Shown here in pieces: positions 9,738-19,298 of a stretch of DNA of 64,000 nt (within the stretch, counting starts at the first letter, position 1; the number at the start of each line of letters is the position of its first letter). The translations under genes were made by a program, and so were the position numbers. Origin of the DNA: an uncultured Verrucomicrobiota bacterium (GTDB taxonomy: Bacteria > Verrucomicrobiota > Verrucomicrobiia > Limisphaerales > UBA9464); the NCBI GenBank assembly GCA_903922605.1, contig CAIXUG010000064.1, positions 114,290-178,289 of the forward strand, read 5' to 3'. The notes under the pieces were generated by a model, which did not search any database, was not told the origin of the DNA, and worked only from the letters and a program-made list of their open reading frames with translations.

Positions 9738-10574
9738 TCAGTCCGGGTTGAAGGCCTTGCCACTTTGCAGGCGCTGCGCAAAGGTCCGAACCCGCTGCAG
9801 CCAGCTGCGCTGCTCCGTTTTGCGAACGATTACCGAAGTCAGATAGGCGCGCAGCTCCTCGACGGAGATCGACTTGCAGAACGAACCCCGGTGGGCATAG
9901 GAAATCGCCCCCGTCTCTTCCGACACAACGACGCAGATCGCATCCGTCTCCTCGCTCAGGCCGATGGCCGCCCGGTGCCGCGTGCCCACGGATTTCGGCA
10001 GGTCCTGCCGCTGCGTCAGCGGGAAGATGCACGCCGCCTTGAGGATGCGTCCGTCGCGCACGATCACCCCGCCGTCGTGGATCGCATTGTTCGGGAAGAA
10101 GATCGTCTCCATCATCTCCGGCGTCAGCTCGCAATCCACGTTGATGCCGCCTTCGACCGCCTCGGCGAGCTGCTGGTTCTGCTCCAGCGCGATCAGCGCG
10201 CCGATCCGCACCGGGGCCAGGCGGTCCACGGTCTGGATGATTTCCTCGACGTATTCGCGCTGCTCGCGGGCGGTGTTGAAGAGCGGCAGGTTGCCCAATT
10301 CGGCCAGGATGCGCCGGAGCTCGGGTTGGAAGATCACGACCACCGCGATGGCCAGCACGCTGAAGAACTGCCCCAGCAGCACGTTCAGGACGTTCAGGCT
10401 GAGCACCCGGGTGACGATCGTGAGCGTGAGCAGCAGCGCGAGGAAGCCGGTGACCACGGGCGCGCCGCGCGTGCCCCGGACGAACAGGAACGCGGAATAG
10501 ATCCCGACCGTGAGAATCAGGATCTCAACAGCGGGTCGCCAACCGACCTGAATCCATGGCCAGATGTGGTTCAC
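9738..10574 (-). CDS. cdaA: Membrane diadenylate cyclase (c-di-AMP synthase)
   Basis: The 278-residue protein has three N-terminal transmembrane helices (about 13-33, 38-58 and 66-84), then a DAC (DisA_N) domain that joins two ATP into cyclic di-AMP. The domain shows GALIALE (125-131), the ATP-site motif as HDGG (166-169, where DGA is usual), and GTRHRAA with RHR at 199-201, followed by VVVSEETGAIS. The DGG in place of DGA is a mild departure. It overlaps folP by 4 nt and precedes cdaR. Confidence 0.95.
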   Translation of the reverse strand: MNHIWPWIQVGWRPAVEILILTVGIYSAFLFVRGTRGAPVVTGFLALLLTLTIVTRVLSLNVLNVLLGQFFSVLAIAVVVIFQPELRRILAELGNLPLFNTAREQREYVEEIIQTVDRLAPVRIGALIALEQNQQLAEAVEGGINVDCELTPEMMETIFFPNNAIHDGGVIVRDGRILKAACIFPLTQRQDLPKSVGTRHRAAIGLSEETDAICVVVSEETGAISYAHRGSFCKSISVEELRAYLTSVIVRKTEQRSWLQRVRTFAQRLQSGKAFNPD

Positions 10575-11443
10575 TCGTCTGATTTGTCCGCGCGCCGGGC
10601 GAGGATCGCCTCGGTCATGCGCAGGGTCTGCACTGTGGCGGCCACGTCATGGGTCCGGAACAGCTGTACCCCCTGCCCGACCGCCCAGGCCGTACCGGCG
10701 AGGCTTCCCGGAAGACGATGCGTGGTCTCCGCTCCGAGCAGCTTGCCAAGAAAGGATTTCCGCGACACTCCCACGAGTAACGGACGGTCCAAGGTTTTAA
10801 ATTCCGCCAGCCGGGCAAGCAAATCCAAATTATGCTCCAATGTCTTCCCGAAACCGAAGCCCGGGTCGAGCACGACCTGCTCCGGGGAGACGCCGGCAGC
10901 GGCCAGTTGCGCCAGGCAGGTGACGAAGAACGCCTTCACCTCACCCACCACGTCCCCGTAATGCGGTTCCAGCTGCATGGTCTGCGGCGTGCCCTGCATG
11001 TGCATCGCCACGTAACCGGCGCCGGCTTCCGCCACGGCCGCCCACATCTCCGGCCGCAGCTGCGTCGCCGCAATGTCGTTCACGATGGCGGCCCCGGCTG
11101 CCAACGCCGCGCGAGCGACCGCCGGTTTCTGGGTGTCAATGGACAGGGGCACGCTCACCCGCCCACTCAGCGCCTCGATCACCGGCAGCACGCGTCGCAG
11201 TTCCTCCTCCACGGAGACGAGGGCAGCGCCCGGCCGGGTGGATTCGCCGCCCACATCCAGAATGTCCGCGCCCTCGGCGACCAGTTGCAGCGCGTGCTCC
11301 ACCGCCGCCTGCGGCTCCAGAAACTGGCCGCCGTCGGAAAACGAGTCGGGCGTGATGTTCACCACGCCCATGACCAGCGCGGGCCGTGGAAACACGAACC
11401 GGAACCGCCGCCCCTGCCACACCCGTTCCGTGTTCTCAGACAT
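10571..11443 (-). CDS. folP: Dihydropteroate synthase
   Basis: FolP condenses p-aminobenzoate with hydroxymethyl-dihydropterin diphosphate in folate synthesis and is the sulfonamide target. In 290 residues it shows the two PROSITE-type signatures: MGVVNITPDSFSDGG at 25-39, and DILDVGGESTRPGA near residue 60. IDTQKPAVA, IVNDI, the DPGFGFGKT pterin-binding motif and GVSRKSFLG also follow in order. It follows the gloA-like gene by 4 nt and overlaps cdaA, so folate synthesis and c-di-AMP production share a transcript. Confidence 0.97.
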   Translation of the reverse strand: MSENTERVWQGRRFRFVFPRPALVMGVVNITPDSFSDGGQFLEPQAAVEHALQLVAEGADILDVGGESTRPGAALVSVEEELRRVLPVIEALSGRVSVPLSIDTQKPAVARAALAAGAAIVNDIAATQLRPEMWAAVAEAGAGYVAMHMQGTPQTMQLEPHYGDVVGEVKAFFVTCLAQLAAAGVSPEQVVLDPGFGFGKTLEHNLDLLARLAEFKTLDRPLLVGVSRKSFLGKLLGAETTHRLPGSLAGTAWAVGQGVQLFRTHDVAATVQTLRMTEAILARRADKSDE

Positions 11444-11447
11444 TGGC

Positions 11448-11861
11448 TCAGTAAGTCTGATTCGCCGCCGCTGCCGCCACTCCGCGCTGGATCAGCTCGA
11501 TCTCATAGCCTTCCGGCGCGTCCACGAACGCGAAACCGCCGCTGCCATCGGGCCGCATCGTTGGGCCGTCGGAATATTTCAGCCCCAGCGCCGCCAGGTG
11601 TTTGCCAAACTCCTCCAGTGAATCCACCTGGAAGGCCAAGTGGGTGAGATCGGGCTGCACCTCCACGGGGCCGGAGTTGGGAAAGTGGCACAGCTCGATG
11701 GTCTCCTCGCTCTCCGGCGCCTTGAGAAAGACCAGCTCGGAACCGCGCGGTGACTTGTGCCGGCGCACTTCTTCAAGCCCGAGGACTTCCTTGTAGAATT
11801 TCACCGAGCGTTCGAGGTCATTCAGCCGGTAGCGGGTATGGAGCAGTTTTGAAACGCGCAT
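11448..11861 (-). CDS. VOC-family protein, lactoylglutathione-lyase-like
   Basis: A 137-residue single-unit glyoxalase I-type protein. The four metal ligands expected in GloA can be placed at H8, E56, H74 and E122 (contexts LLHTRY, TIELCH, LTHLAF and YEIEL). GloA converts the methylglyoxal-glutathione hemithioacetal to lactoylglutathione. Other VOC enzymes share this scaffold, so the substrate is not certain. It is the first gene of the minus-strand cluster gloA-like, folP, cdaA, cdaR, glmM. The C-terminal tail (RGVAAAAANQTY) is longer than usual. Confidence 0.82.
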   Translation of the reverse strand: MRVSKLLHTRYRLNDLERSVKFYKEVLGLEEVRRHKSPRGSELVFLKAPESEETIELCHFPNSGPVEVQPDLTHLAFQVDSLEEFGKHLAALGLKYSDGPTMRPDGSGGFAFVDAPEGYEIELIQRGVAAAAANQTY

Positions 11862-12022
11862 GACGTCGCCAACCTAGCCAAGGACAGCAGCCTCCGCGAC
11901 AGCGGAAAGTTTCGGCCCTTTTTCCAATGGGGTCATTTTTTCACCGTGGTTGGGCCCGGGCATTGGAGGCGCGAGCGGACCTGATAGGCTCATAGCCAGC
12001 CAACCGCTTGCGCTGCCGGAAA

Positions 12023-12177
12023 GCGCGCTAGCGTCTTGGAGTGCGGGCGGCGGAGCGAAGCGCAGCTCCCGCTTTCGGCCGTGAGCGATCAAGCGCACTT
12101 TCCTGAAGGTGATTCACACATTCACCTTACGTCCGAAAGCGGTGGCAAGCCACCCGCACTCCACGACGCTGGCGCGC
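12023..12177. repeat. Dispersed inverted-repeat element, family A, copy 1
   Basis: A 155-bp element between gloA and the SDR gene. Its ends (12023-12047 and 12153-12177) are 25-bp inverted repeats with two mismatches, built around AGCGTCTTGGAGTGCGG. Inner inverted pieces CGCTTTCG and CGAAAGCGG follow. Related copies lie at 39908-40047 and 53136-53270. It carries no ORF of its own and looks like a MITE or REPIN-type mobile repeat. The rest of the 412-bp gap (11862-12273) holds nothing else that I recognise. Confidence 0.8.
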
Positions 12178-12273
12178 TCGACGTATCCCCCTGATCCCGT
12201 TCACCCCCTGCTTCTCCTATAGCCGGACTATTTCGCTGGTTTCCGTCGCCTAGCCTTTACCATCCTCAAGCGC

Positions 12274-13104
12274 ATGGCCCAATCGTTAGCCGGCAAGGTC
12301 TTCGTCATCGTAGGCGGAACCACTGGCCTCGGGCTTTCCGCTGCGCGCGCGCTCATCGCCGCGGGATCACGCATGGTGATCGTGGGGCGCAACCCCGAAA
12401 ACATCGCCGCCGCCATGGCAGCCCTCGGCCCCTCGGCCCGGGCGCTGGCCGGTGATGCCACCGAAACGGAAACGGCTCCGGAAGCCATCCGGCTCGCGCT
12501 CACCGAATTTGGCGGATTTCACGGGCTTTATCACGTCGCTGGAGGCAGCGGTCGCCGCCGCGGCGATGGCCCGTTGCATGCGCTGACCGACGAGGGCTGG
12601 GACTTCACGCTCCAGCTCAACCTCACCTCGCTCTTCCTCTCGAACCGCGCCGCCGTCCGCCAGTTTCTGGCTCAACAGACAGGGGGCAGTGTCGTCAACT
12701 GCAGTTCGGTGCTGGGATTCTCGCCCTCGCCGAAGTTCTTCGCCACGCACGCCTATGCGGCGGCCAAGGCGGCCGTTCTCGGGCTCACCAAGTCCGCCGC
12801 CGCGCATTACGCCCCGCAGGGAATCCGCTTCAACGCGGTCGCTCCCGGCCTGGTCGCAACGCCCATGTCCCGGCGGGCGCAGGAGGATACGGCAATCCTT
12901 GACTTCATCCGCACCAAGCAGCCGCTGGATGGCGGACGCATCGGTCAGCCCGAGGATCTGGACGCCGCCGTGCTCTGGCTGCTCTCCGACGAAAGCCGTT
13001 TCGTTACCGGCCAGGTCATCGCCGTGGATGGCGGCTGGAGCGTGAGCGAAGGGCAGAGCCCCATGCCTGCGGTAGATCCTTTGCCCTCTGCCAGCCAACC
13101 ATGA
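12274..13104 (+). CDS. Short-chain dehydrogenase/reductase
   Basis: A classical SDR of 276 residues: cofactor motif GGTTGLG at 14-20, a downstream HVAGG equivalent of NNAG, catalytic Ser in NCSS (144-145), and the YAAAK catalytic pair Y161/K165. It ends with the usual VTGQVIAVDGG. After the SDR core there is a Pro/Ser-rich 20-residue tail. It overlaps the ROK kinase gene by 4 nt (ATGA), so the two are translationally coupled and probably act on the same sugar or sugar-derived alcohol. The substrate cannot be named. Confidence 0.9.
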   Translation: MAQSLAGKVFVIVGGTTGLGLSAARALIAAGSRMVIVGRNPENIAAAMAALGPSARALAGDATETETAPEAIRLALTEFGGFHGLYHVAGGSGRRRGDGPLHALTDEGWDFTLQLNLTSLFLSNRAAVRQFLAQQTGGSVVNCSSVLGFSPSPKFFATHAYAAAKAAVLGLTKSAAAHYAPQGIRFNAVAPGLVATPMSRRAQEDTAILDFIRTKQPLDGGRIGQPEDLDAAVLWLLSDESRFVTGQVIAVDGGWSVSEGQSPMPAVDPLPSASQP

Positions 13105-13991
13105 GCGATCAAAAATACCTGCTCGGCCTCGATCTGGGCGGCACGAGCGTGAAAGCGGTTGCAGTCACCCCGGAAGGCAAGACGCTCGAGACTTACAACC
13201 GCCCCTTCGAGCTGGCGAAGCCCATGGCCTTCGCCGCCTGCGCGACGGAGGTCGTTGCTTTCGCCCTCGAAGACTGGGGCAAACCCGAGCGCATTGGTCT
13301 GTCCGCCCCCGGCATCGCCAACAAGGAAGGCACCGCCATTGCCCATATGCCCTCGCGCTTTCACGGGTTGGAAGGCTTCAACTGGGGGCAGCATTTCAAG
13401 CGCAAGGAAGGCGTCAAAGTGCTCAACGACGCCCAGGCCGCACTGCTCGGTGAGGTCTGGCTCGGCGCGGCACGCGGGTCTTGGGATGTAGTGCTGATCA
13501 CCCTCGGCACCGGGGTGGGCGGCGCGGCGATGGTCGATGGCCAGCTCTTGCGGGGCCACACGGGCAAGGCCGGCCATTTTGGCCACGTCTCGCTCGATCC
13601 CGCCGGAACGGCCGACATCTGCGGCATGCCTGGCAGTCTGGAGGACGCCATCGGCAACCACAACATCGTGGCTCGCTCGGGCGGACGCTTCACCACGACC
13701 CTCGACCTGATCAAGGCGGCCCTACAGGGCGATGCCGGAGCGACCGAGATCTGGCGCAAATCGGTCCGAGCGCTGGCCGCCGCCATCGCCTCCCTCGGAA
13801 ACGTGCTCGATCCCGAAGTCGTGATCATCGGCGGCGGCATTGCCGGGTCCGGTCCCCTGCTCTTCAAGCCCCTGAACGAGTTCCTCGCCGCGATGGAATG
13901 GCAGCCAGGGGGGCAGAGCATGCGGGTCGTACCGGCCGCTCTCAGTGATCTGGCTGGCGCGTATGGCGCTGCCTGGAACACCTACCGCTGA
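13101..13991 (+). CDS. ROK-family sugar kinase
   Basis: A 296-residue ROK protein. It has the phosphate-binding start [11 protein letters not shown] (8-18), the catalytic Asp in [12 protein letters not shown] (D110), the LGTGVGGA loop (135-142) and AGHFGH (157-162). The zinc-binding CxCGxxGCxE of typical ROK glucokinases is degenerate here: the segment reads [12 protein letters not shown], keeping one Cys. ROK kinases phosphorylate glucose, N-acetylglucosamine, N-acetylmannosamine or allose. The lost zinc site argues for a divergent subfamily. There is no HTH, so it is a kinase rather than a repressor. Confidence 0.88.
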   Translation: MSDQKYLLGLDLGGTSVKAVAVTPEGKTLETYNRPFELAKPMAFAACATEVVAFALEDWGKPERIGLSAPGIANKEGTAIAHMPSRFHGLEGFNWGQHFKRKEGVKVLNDAQAALLGEVWLGAARGSWDVVLITLGTGVGGAAMVDGQLLRGHTGKAGHFGHVSLDPAGTADICGMPGSLEDAIGNHNIVARSGGRFTTTLDLIKAALQGDAGATEIWRKSVRALAAAIASLGNVLDPEVVIIGGGIAGSGPLLFKPLNEFLAAMEWQPGGQSMRVVPAALSDLAGAYGAAWNTYR

Positions 13992-14113
13992 ACCGGCGGT
14001 CGAGTTCGGGAGGCCCGTGTCTTCATCCTGCTCTCGCTCTTGCTCCCCTTCCGTCAACTCCGACCGCTTCTCCGGTTTACAAGGCCCCCCTTTGTCCGCC
14101 ATCTTTGGCAGAG

Positions 14114-15193
14114 ATGACTGACGCTGTCCGCCATGACTGGTCCCTCGCCGAACTTCGCGCGTTGCACGACGTGCCGCTGCTCGACCTTGTATTTCGCGCA
14201 GCGACCGTCCACCGGCAGTTCCACAACCCGCGCGAGATGCAGGTGAGCAAGCTCATCAGCATCAAGACCGGCGCCTGCCCCGAAGATTGCTCCTACTGCG
14301 CCCAATCCTCGCGCTACAGCACCGGCGTGGGGGCGGAACGGCTCATGGAAAAGTCCAAAGTCGTCGAGATCGCGGCCCGCGCGAAGGAAGCCGGTGTGTC
14401 TCGCGTGTGCCTCGGGGCCGCGTGGCGCAGCGTGAAGGACAACGACCAGTTCGACCGCGTGCTGGATATGGTCCGCGACGTCACGGACATGGGCCTTGAG
14501 GTCTGCTGCACCCTCGGGATGCTGAGCGAATCGCAGGCCAAAAAGCTCGAGGATGCCGGCCTCTACGCCTACAACCACAACGTGGATTCCTCGGAGGAAT
14601 TCTACGAGACGATCATCACCACGCGCACCTACGCCGACCGGCTCAACACCTTGGCCAATGTCCGCAAGACCGGCATGACGATGTGCTCCGGCGGCATCAT
14701 TGGCCTCGGTGAGACGGTGGACGACCGGCTCAAGATGCTCCAGACGCTGGTGGCGATTCAGCCGCATCCCGAATCGGTACCCATCAACATCCTGTCAAAG
14801 GTCGAAGGCACCCCGCTCGCCAAGAACGACGACGTCCCTGTCTGGGAGGTTATCCGCATGATCGCGGTGACCCGTCTCGTAATGCCGAAGTCGGATGTCC
14901 GCCTCACCGCCGGCCGCGTCAAGCTCGACGCCACGGCCCAGGCCCTGTGCTTCCTCGCCGGGACGAACTCGATCTTCTCCAGCGAGACCGAGTTCATGCT
15001 CACCAAGGCGGTGCCCTCGCCCAGTTACGACGCCGATGCGGCGCTGCTCCAGGCGCTCGGTCTGACTATGCGCGCCCCGTTTGTGAACCCGCATTCACCT
15101 CGCGCCGAGGAACTGGCCGGACAGATTGAGGCCCGCCGGACCGCTCCCGCGACCTTCTGCGAACGCAACGAGGCCGTCTGCGCCGTGACGTGA
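14114..15193 (+). CDS. bioB: Biotin synthase
   Basis: A radical-SAM enzyme that inserts sulfur into dethiobiotin. The cluster-binding CPEDCSYC has its Cys at 55, 59 and 62. It is followed by the BioB-specific YNHNVDSS, the GGIIGLGE glycine stretch, and RLTAGR with the Arg ligand of the auxiliary 2Fe-2S cluster. The start chosen is ATG 14114, giving 359 residues; an in-frame TTG at 14105 would add three residues. No other biotin genes are nearby. Confidence 0.96.
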   Translation: MTDAVRHDWSLAELRALHDVPLLDLVFRAATVHRQFHNPREMQVSKLISIKTGACPEDCSYCAQSSRYSTGVGAERLMEKSKVVEIAARAKEAGVSRVCLGAAWRSVKDNDQFDRVLDMVRDVTDMGLEVCCTLGMLSESQAKKLEDAGLYAYNHNVDSSEEFYETIITTRTYADRLNTLANVRKTGMTMCSGGIIGLGETVDDRLKMLQTLVAIQPHPESVPINILSKVEGTPLAKNDDVPVWEVIRMIAVTRLVMPKSDVRLTAGRVKLDATAQALCFLAGTNSIFSSETEFMLTKAVPSPSYDADAALLQALGLTMRAPFVNPHSPRAEELAGQIEARRTAPATFCERNEAVCAVT

Positions 15194-15200
15194 GCGCATT

Positions 15201-17114
15201 TCAATCCCGCTCCAGCGCCCGCACGAACTTGCGGGGCGAATCGGGCGACGCCGGCGCCTGAAATTGAACCTTGCCGGAAAGATTGGTGAGGATGGTCCCG
15301 TTTTCCCAGTTCAACAGGTCGGCCGAGGACTGGATCTGATACGACAGGCCTTTTCCACCCCGGAGCATCAGGGCGCCATCCGACGGCTTCGCCCCCGCCG
15401 GGATCAGCAGTGACGGTTCCTTCACCTGGAGAAACTGCCGGGCGGCCACGTCGGTCAGCGTCTGAACGATTCCGGAAGGCCATTCGATCCGGATCAGGTC
15501 CGCCTTCGCTGCCTCCCCGAGTCCGAACAGGGCGGTCAGATCGTTCTGGGAGGCGAAGCCGTGGCCGCCGGATATTTCACGCATCTGCCAGACATCCCGG
15601 CCGCCCAGCCGGGCCCGGACGCGGACCTTGGCCCCGATGGCGGCGCGGTTGGACACCCGCCCTTCGCAGTGGATGGAGATCCACCCGTTGCTGTTGCCAT
15701 CGTTGCGCCAGAGGAAATTCTTGAGGCTGTTGAAATAGTTCGCCTGGAAGAGATCGGGAAAGCCGTCGTGATCGTAGTCGGCCCAGGCACAGCCGCCGCC
15801 GGAGCCATCCACGCCCGTCGTGACGAGCTTGCCCGTGGTCACCTTTGAAAAAGTCCCGTCGCCATTGTTATGGTAGAGATACGGAGGTGTGGGCGATCCC
15901 AAGCCGGCGTTGAGCACCAGCAGGTCGAGCCAGCCGTCATTGTCAAAATCGGCCCAGGCGCAGTCGGGCGCGTTTCGCGGCGTGTCCTGGGTAATGATGT
16001 CATTGGCCACCTTCGTAAACGTGCCGTCGCCGTTGTTCCGGAACAGGGAATTGCCGGTCGCATTGTTGCCCACGAAGAGGTCCAGAAAGCCGTCGTTGTT
16101 GTAGTCGCCCCAGGCGCAGGTGGTCCCGGCCGTCTCCGCCGTGACGTTGTTGGTCAGCGGCCGGAATTGTCCGTTGCCCTCGTTGTGAAAGAGCCGGTTC
16201 CGCCCGCCACGTCCGGCGCCGCCGGCAATGGCCAGATCGACCAGCCCGTCATTGTCATAGTCACCCCACGCACAGCCCTGGGCCGAGCCGGTTTTACTGA
16301 GGAGCGCATGGTTGGTGACCGCGGTGAAGGTTCCGTCACCGTTCCCGTGAAACAGAAAGTCATTGCCACCGGAATTCCCGTTCACCAGGAACAGGTCCAG
16401 ATTCCCGTCATTGTCGTAATCCGCCCAAGCCCGTCCCTGCACGCCGGGAAAGTTGGTCAGCGACGCGGGGCTGACGTTGGTGAAGCTGCCAGCGCCCAAG
16501 TTGCGAAACAGCGCGGACCGCCCGCCGGCATCGGGCACGAACAGGTCCAGCTGACCATCATTGTCGAAGTCACCCCAGATGCCGCTGCCTTGGGTCGCGA
16601 TCGCGCCAGAAACACCCGCCGCCTTCGTGGCTTCGGTGAATGTGCCGTCACGATTGTTGAGATAGAGCCGGTTGGCGTCGCCGGTGGTGAAAAGATCCGG
16701 AAACCCATCGCCGTCATAATCCGACCACGCCGCCCCGGCGCCCAATCCCGCGGTCGCCACGGGGGCCGCGGTCACCCGCGTGAAGCCGGAGACCAGATCA
16801 AGCCGTGCCGCCCGGCTGACGGCCACCCCGGCGACATTCGTCAGCATCACCACGTAACTGCCGGTATTGGCGGCCTGCACGTTGGTCAGGGAAAGCACCG
16901 CATTGGTCGCGCCCGGCAGGTCGGAGCCACCGAGGCGCCACTGGAAGGCCGGGGCGGGCGAGGCGGTAAACGTCACGCGAAACGTGACGGTGGCACCGGC
17001 ATTGACGGCCTGGCTGATCGGTTGAACCGAAATCGTGGGTGGCGCGGCGGCCCCAACTGCGTTGGTGAAAACCAGACCACCGAGCAGACCGGCGAGGGCA
17101 AACGTGCGTATCAT
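15201..17114 (-). CDS. Secreted FG-GAP/VCBS repeat protein with ASPIC/UnbV C-terminus
   Basis: The 637-residue protein has a signal peptide ending near AVGAAAP and an Ig-like domain (about 25-110; SQAVNAGATVTFRV, WRLGGSDLPGATN). About eight FG-GAP-type repeats follow, with the calcium-binding pattern DYDNDGxxDLF (residues about 125-480). The C-terminus resembles ASPIC/UnbV (RIEWPSGIVQTLTDV). CRTAC1-like proteins with this order form extracellular beta-propellers. It is encoded just downstream of the extended ECF sigma gene on the same strand, 92 bp away, so that sigma factor might control it. Confidence 0.88.
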   Translation of the reverse strand: MIRTFALAGLLGGLVFTNAVGAAAPPTISVQPISQAVNAGATVTFRVTFTASPAPAFQWRLGGSDLPGATNAVLSLTNVQAANTGSYVVMLTNVAGVAVSRAARLDLVSGFTRVTAAPVATAGLGAGAAWSDYDGDGFPDLFTTGDANRLYLNNRDGTFTEATKAAGVSGAIATQGSGIWGDFDNDGQLDLFVPDAGGRSALFRNLGAGSFTNVSPASLTNFPGVQGRAWADYDNDGNLDLFLVNGNSGGNDFLFHGNGDGTFTAVTNHALLSKTGSAQGCAWGDYDNDGLVDLAIAGGAGRGGRNRLFHNEGNGQFRPLTNNVTAETAGTTCAWGDYNNDGFLDLFVGNNATGNSLFRNNGDGTFTKVANDIITQDTPRNAPDCAWADFDNDGWLDLLVLNAGLGSPTPPYLYHNNGDGTFSKVTTGKLVTTGVDGSGGGCAWADYDHDGFPDLFQANYFNSLKNFLWRNDGNSNGWISIHCEGRVSNRAAIGAKVRVRARLGGRDVWQMREISGGHGFASQNDLTALFGLGEAAKADLIRIEWPSGIVQTLTDVAARQFLQVKEPSLLIPAGAKPSDGALMLRGGKGLSYQIQSSADLLNWENGTILTNLSGKVQFQAPASPDSPRKFVRALERD

Positions 17115-17206
17115 TTCCCTCTAACCGCCGCCGATCCGGAAATCATACGCCGGGGCGGCCCGAAGTTTGGAAGAAAACCATCAGGGTCCTCGGTGAAATC
17201 CGCGTT

Positions 17207-18610
17207 TCAGGGTTCCCATCCGGTTCCGCGAACCACCGCGACGAGCGCCTCCAAAAGACGGTCCGGGCGGCTCATCTGCCCGGAACGCACTTTCCAGGTC
17301 AGTTCGTCCAGCCTGCGGGTCCGCTCCGCGAGCGATGCCAGGATGTGGTCGCGAAGCTTGGGGGAGAGCGGGCCGAGGCAGTCCCATTTCCAGCGGCCAT
17401 CCACCTGGATCATCGCGAGCGAATGCTCCGGCAGCCAGGGAACCATCGCGTGCCCGGCAGCGATGGTGAGGTTGTGATTCGTGGGCTGACCGGCCACCAA
17501 GGGTTCGAGCGTCAGGGTGAAGGCCCTCAAGCTGTTGGTCGGATCGCGGAGCACCTTCGACGCGGCCTGCCGGAATTCGGCCGCAGTACGAACATAGTTG
17601 GCCAGCGCCGGACGAAACACCTCCTCATCGCTCCGGAAATGGATGCGGGCAAGCAACGCCGGTGCGTCGTCAAAGGAGTAAGCCGCATCCACTTCCTGGA
17701 CCAGCTTCCGCAATTCCTTCGCCGTCGCCGCGCGTTCGGCCAGCCCACGCACGGACACCGTCAGCAAGGTCAGGGCGATTCCCAGCGCCAGGGTCACGGC
17801 CACGACAGCCGTCACCCGGGCCATCTGCCTCTGAAAAAGCCGATGCGCCAGCGCCTGCACCCGACTGGCCAACACCTCAGAGAGGGGCGGCATCGTGCCT
17901 CCCACCAGCGGCGTGCTACGCAACCCGGTCGGGGCGGCGGTGAGCCGCCCACTCAGCAAGGCTCCGGTCACCAACCCGGCCGTGAGAATCACGCCGCGTT
18001 GGCAGAAGAATTTCCGCAGCTTGTCCAGCGCCCGCACCACCCGGGCCCGCGCCGCATTGTCATTGGTGCCCAGCGCCGCGCCAATCTCGTGAAAGCTCTT
18101 CTCCTCAAAAAAGCGCAGCAGGATCGCGTTCCGATCCTTGGAGCCGAGCGCGGCCAGGGCATCATCAATCAGCGGGGTGATCTGGTCCCAGGCGGGCTCG
18201 GATTCATCGGGAGAGTGGGGCGGTTCCATCTGGGCGGCCTCCAGTTCGCGCCGCTGACGCCGCCCTTCGGTCTTCTGGGCATCCAGCGCGGCGTAACGGG
18301 TGGCCCGGAAGAGCCAGCCCGTCAGCGCGACCTCCCGGGTCAGCGAAGACGCTTTGCGCGCCAGCACGATGAACACGGCTTGGGTGATTTCTTCGGCCAC
18401 GGTCTGGTTCCCGACCTGGCGAAGAGCCGAGGCCCAGACCAGCCCCGTGTGCCGTCGGACGAGTTCGGCGAAGGCCGCTTCCGACTGGCTGGCGGCATAT
18501 TCGGCCAGCAATTCCTGATCGCTGGGGCCCGGCTTTGTCGGCGCGGCGGAGTCAACGGCGCGGGCATTGCCCTCACCCGAGGTCAGGTCGTGATGGTCCA
18601 GAAACGTCAT
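17207..18610 (-). CDS. ECF sigma factor with long membrane-spanning C-terminal extension
   Basis: Of 467 residues, about 30-200 are an ordinary ECF sigma factor: region 2 with FAELVRRHTGLVW and AEEITQAVFIVLARK, and region 4 with LRFFEEKSFHEIGAALGTNDNAARARVVRALDKLRKFF. The remaining 260 residues contain a likely transmembrane helix (AVVAVTLALGIALTLL) and a predicted periplasmic region with no Cys pairs. Sigma factors with such fused tails are common in Verrucomicrobia and Planctomycetes, and the tail is thought to act as a built-in sensor or anti-sigma. No separate anti-sigma gene is adjacent. Confidence 0.88.
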   Translation of the reverse strand: MTFLDHHDLTSGEGNARAVDSAAPTKPGPSDQELLAEYAASQSEAAFAELVRRHTGLVWASALRQVGNQTVAEEITQAVFIVLARKASSLTREVALTGWLFRATRYAALDAQKTEGRRQRRELEAAQMEPPHSPDESEPAWDQITPLIDDALAALGSKDRNAILLRFFEEKSFHEIGAALGTNDNAARARVVRALDKLRKFFCQRGVILTAGLVTGALLSGRLTAAPTGLRSTPLVGGTMPPLSEVLASRVQALAHRLFQRQMARVTAVVAVTLALGIALTLLTVSVRGLAERAATAKELRKLVQEVDAAYSFDDAPALLARIHFRSDEEVFRPALANYVRTAAEFRQAASKVLRDPTNSLRAFTLTLEPLVAGQPTNHNLTIAAGHAMVPWLPEHSLAMIQVDGRWKWDCLGPLSPKLRDHILASLAERTRRLDELTWKVRSGQMSRPDRLLEALVAVVRGTGWEP

Positions 18611-18848
18611 CGGTCTTCAGCGGTGAGTCGGGCAGCGCATGACCACGACACACTCAGCTTTCAGGGAGAACGGACGCCAAACTGAAAACCGTACATCTTT
18701 TTTCAAGCTGAAGTTGTCGGACCGCCTCCTGAAGGCTGGAAAACCGGCGCTTTCTCCGCCTTCCGGCCCGAATCAGGGCTCAGCCATGCGGCCACAGTTG
18801 GAAAAGCCGCCGAAACTTTCCTCTGTCGCGGCGGGTGGTGACCTTGGC

Positions 18849-19241
18849 ATGAATGATCCCGCCATGAACGAACCGACGCCCCCGCCTTACAATCCGCCGC
18901 CAGCCTCCGTGCCACCAACCCGCGCCTGGGACGTTGCCTGCCATCTGGCGGCGTTCGCCGGCTACCTGACCGGCATCGGCCTGGTGGCGGGGCCGCTCAT
19001 TGTCTGGCTGCTGAAACGGGCCGAAATGCCTTCGGTGGATGCTCACGGCAAGGAATCGCTCAACTTCCATTTGTCCATCTTGATTTACGGCCTTGTCCTG
19101 ACCTTCGGCACCTGTTTTATCGGCTGGTTTCTGGTCATCCCACTGGCGATCTTCCAGATCGTCTGCACGATTCTCGCCGCGATCAAAGCCAGCGAGGGTG
19201 GATTCTACCGCTACCCGCTCACGATCCGGCTGGTCACCTGA
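18849..19241 (+). CDS. DUF4870-type small membrane protein
   Basis: With the ATG at 18849 the protein has 130 residues: a Pro-rich cytoplasmic lead (EPTPPPYNPPPASVPPT), then three to four hydrophobic helices with the DUF4870 pattern. These include HLAAFAGYLTGIGLVAGPLIVWL, DAHGKESLNFHLS, a CFIGWFLVIPLAIFQIVCTILAAIKA helix, and a YRYPLTIRLV end. The conserved NFH motif and the YPL ending are typical. The function of this family is unknown. An upstream in-frame start at 18639 would add 70 residues lying in poor-quality sequence, so I reject it. Confidence 0.85.
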   Translation: MNDPAMNEPTPPPYNPPPASVPPTRAWDVACHLAAFAGYLTGIGLVAGPLIVWLLKRAEMPSVDAHGKESLNFHLSILIYGLVLTFGTCFIGWFLVIPLAIFQIVCTILAAIKASEGGFYRYPLTIRLVT

Positions 19242-19298
19242 GCGCGGAGCAATCAAGCTCAGCCGCCCGTAGCCCGATCACCATTTGCGAGGAGATGC

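Noticed and set aside
15870..17477. 535-codon plus-strand open frame
   Set aside because: Shadow of the FG-GAP repeat gene; the repeated pattern is the complement of the DYDNDG codons.
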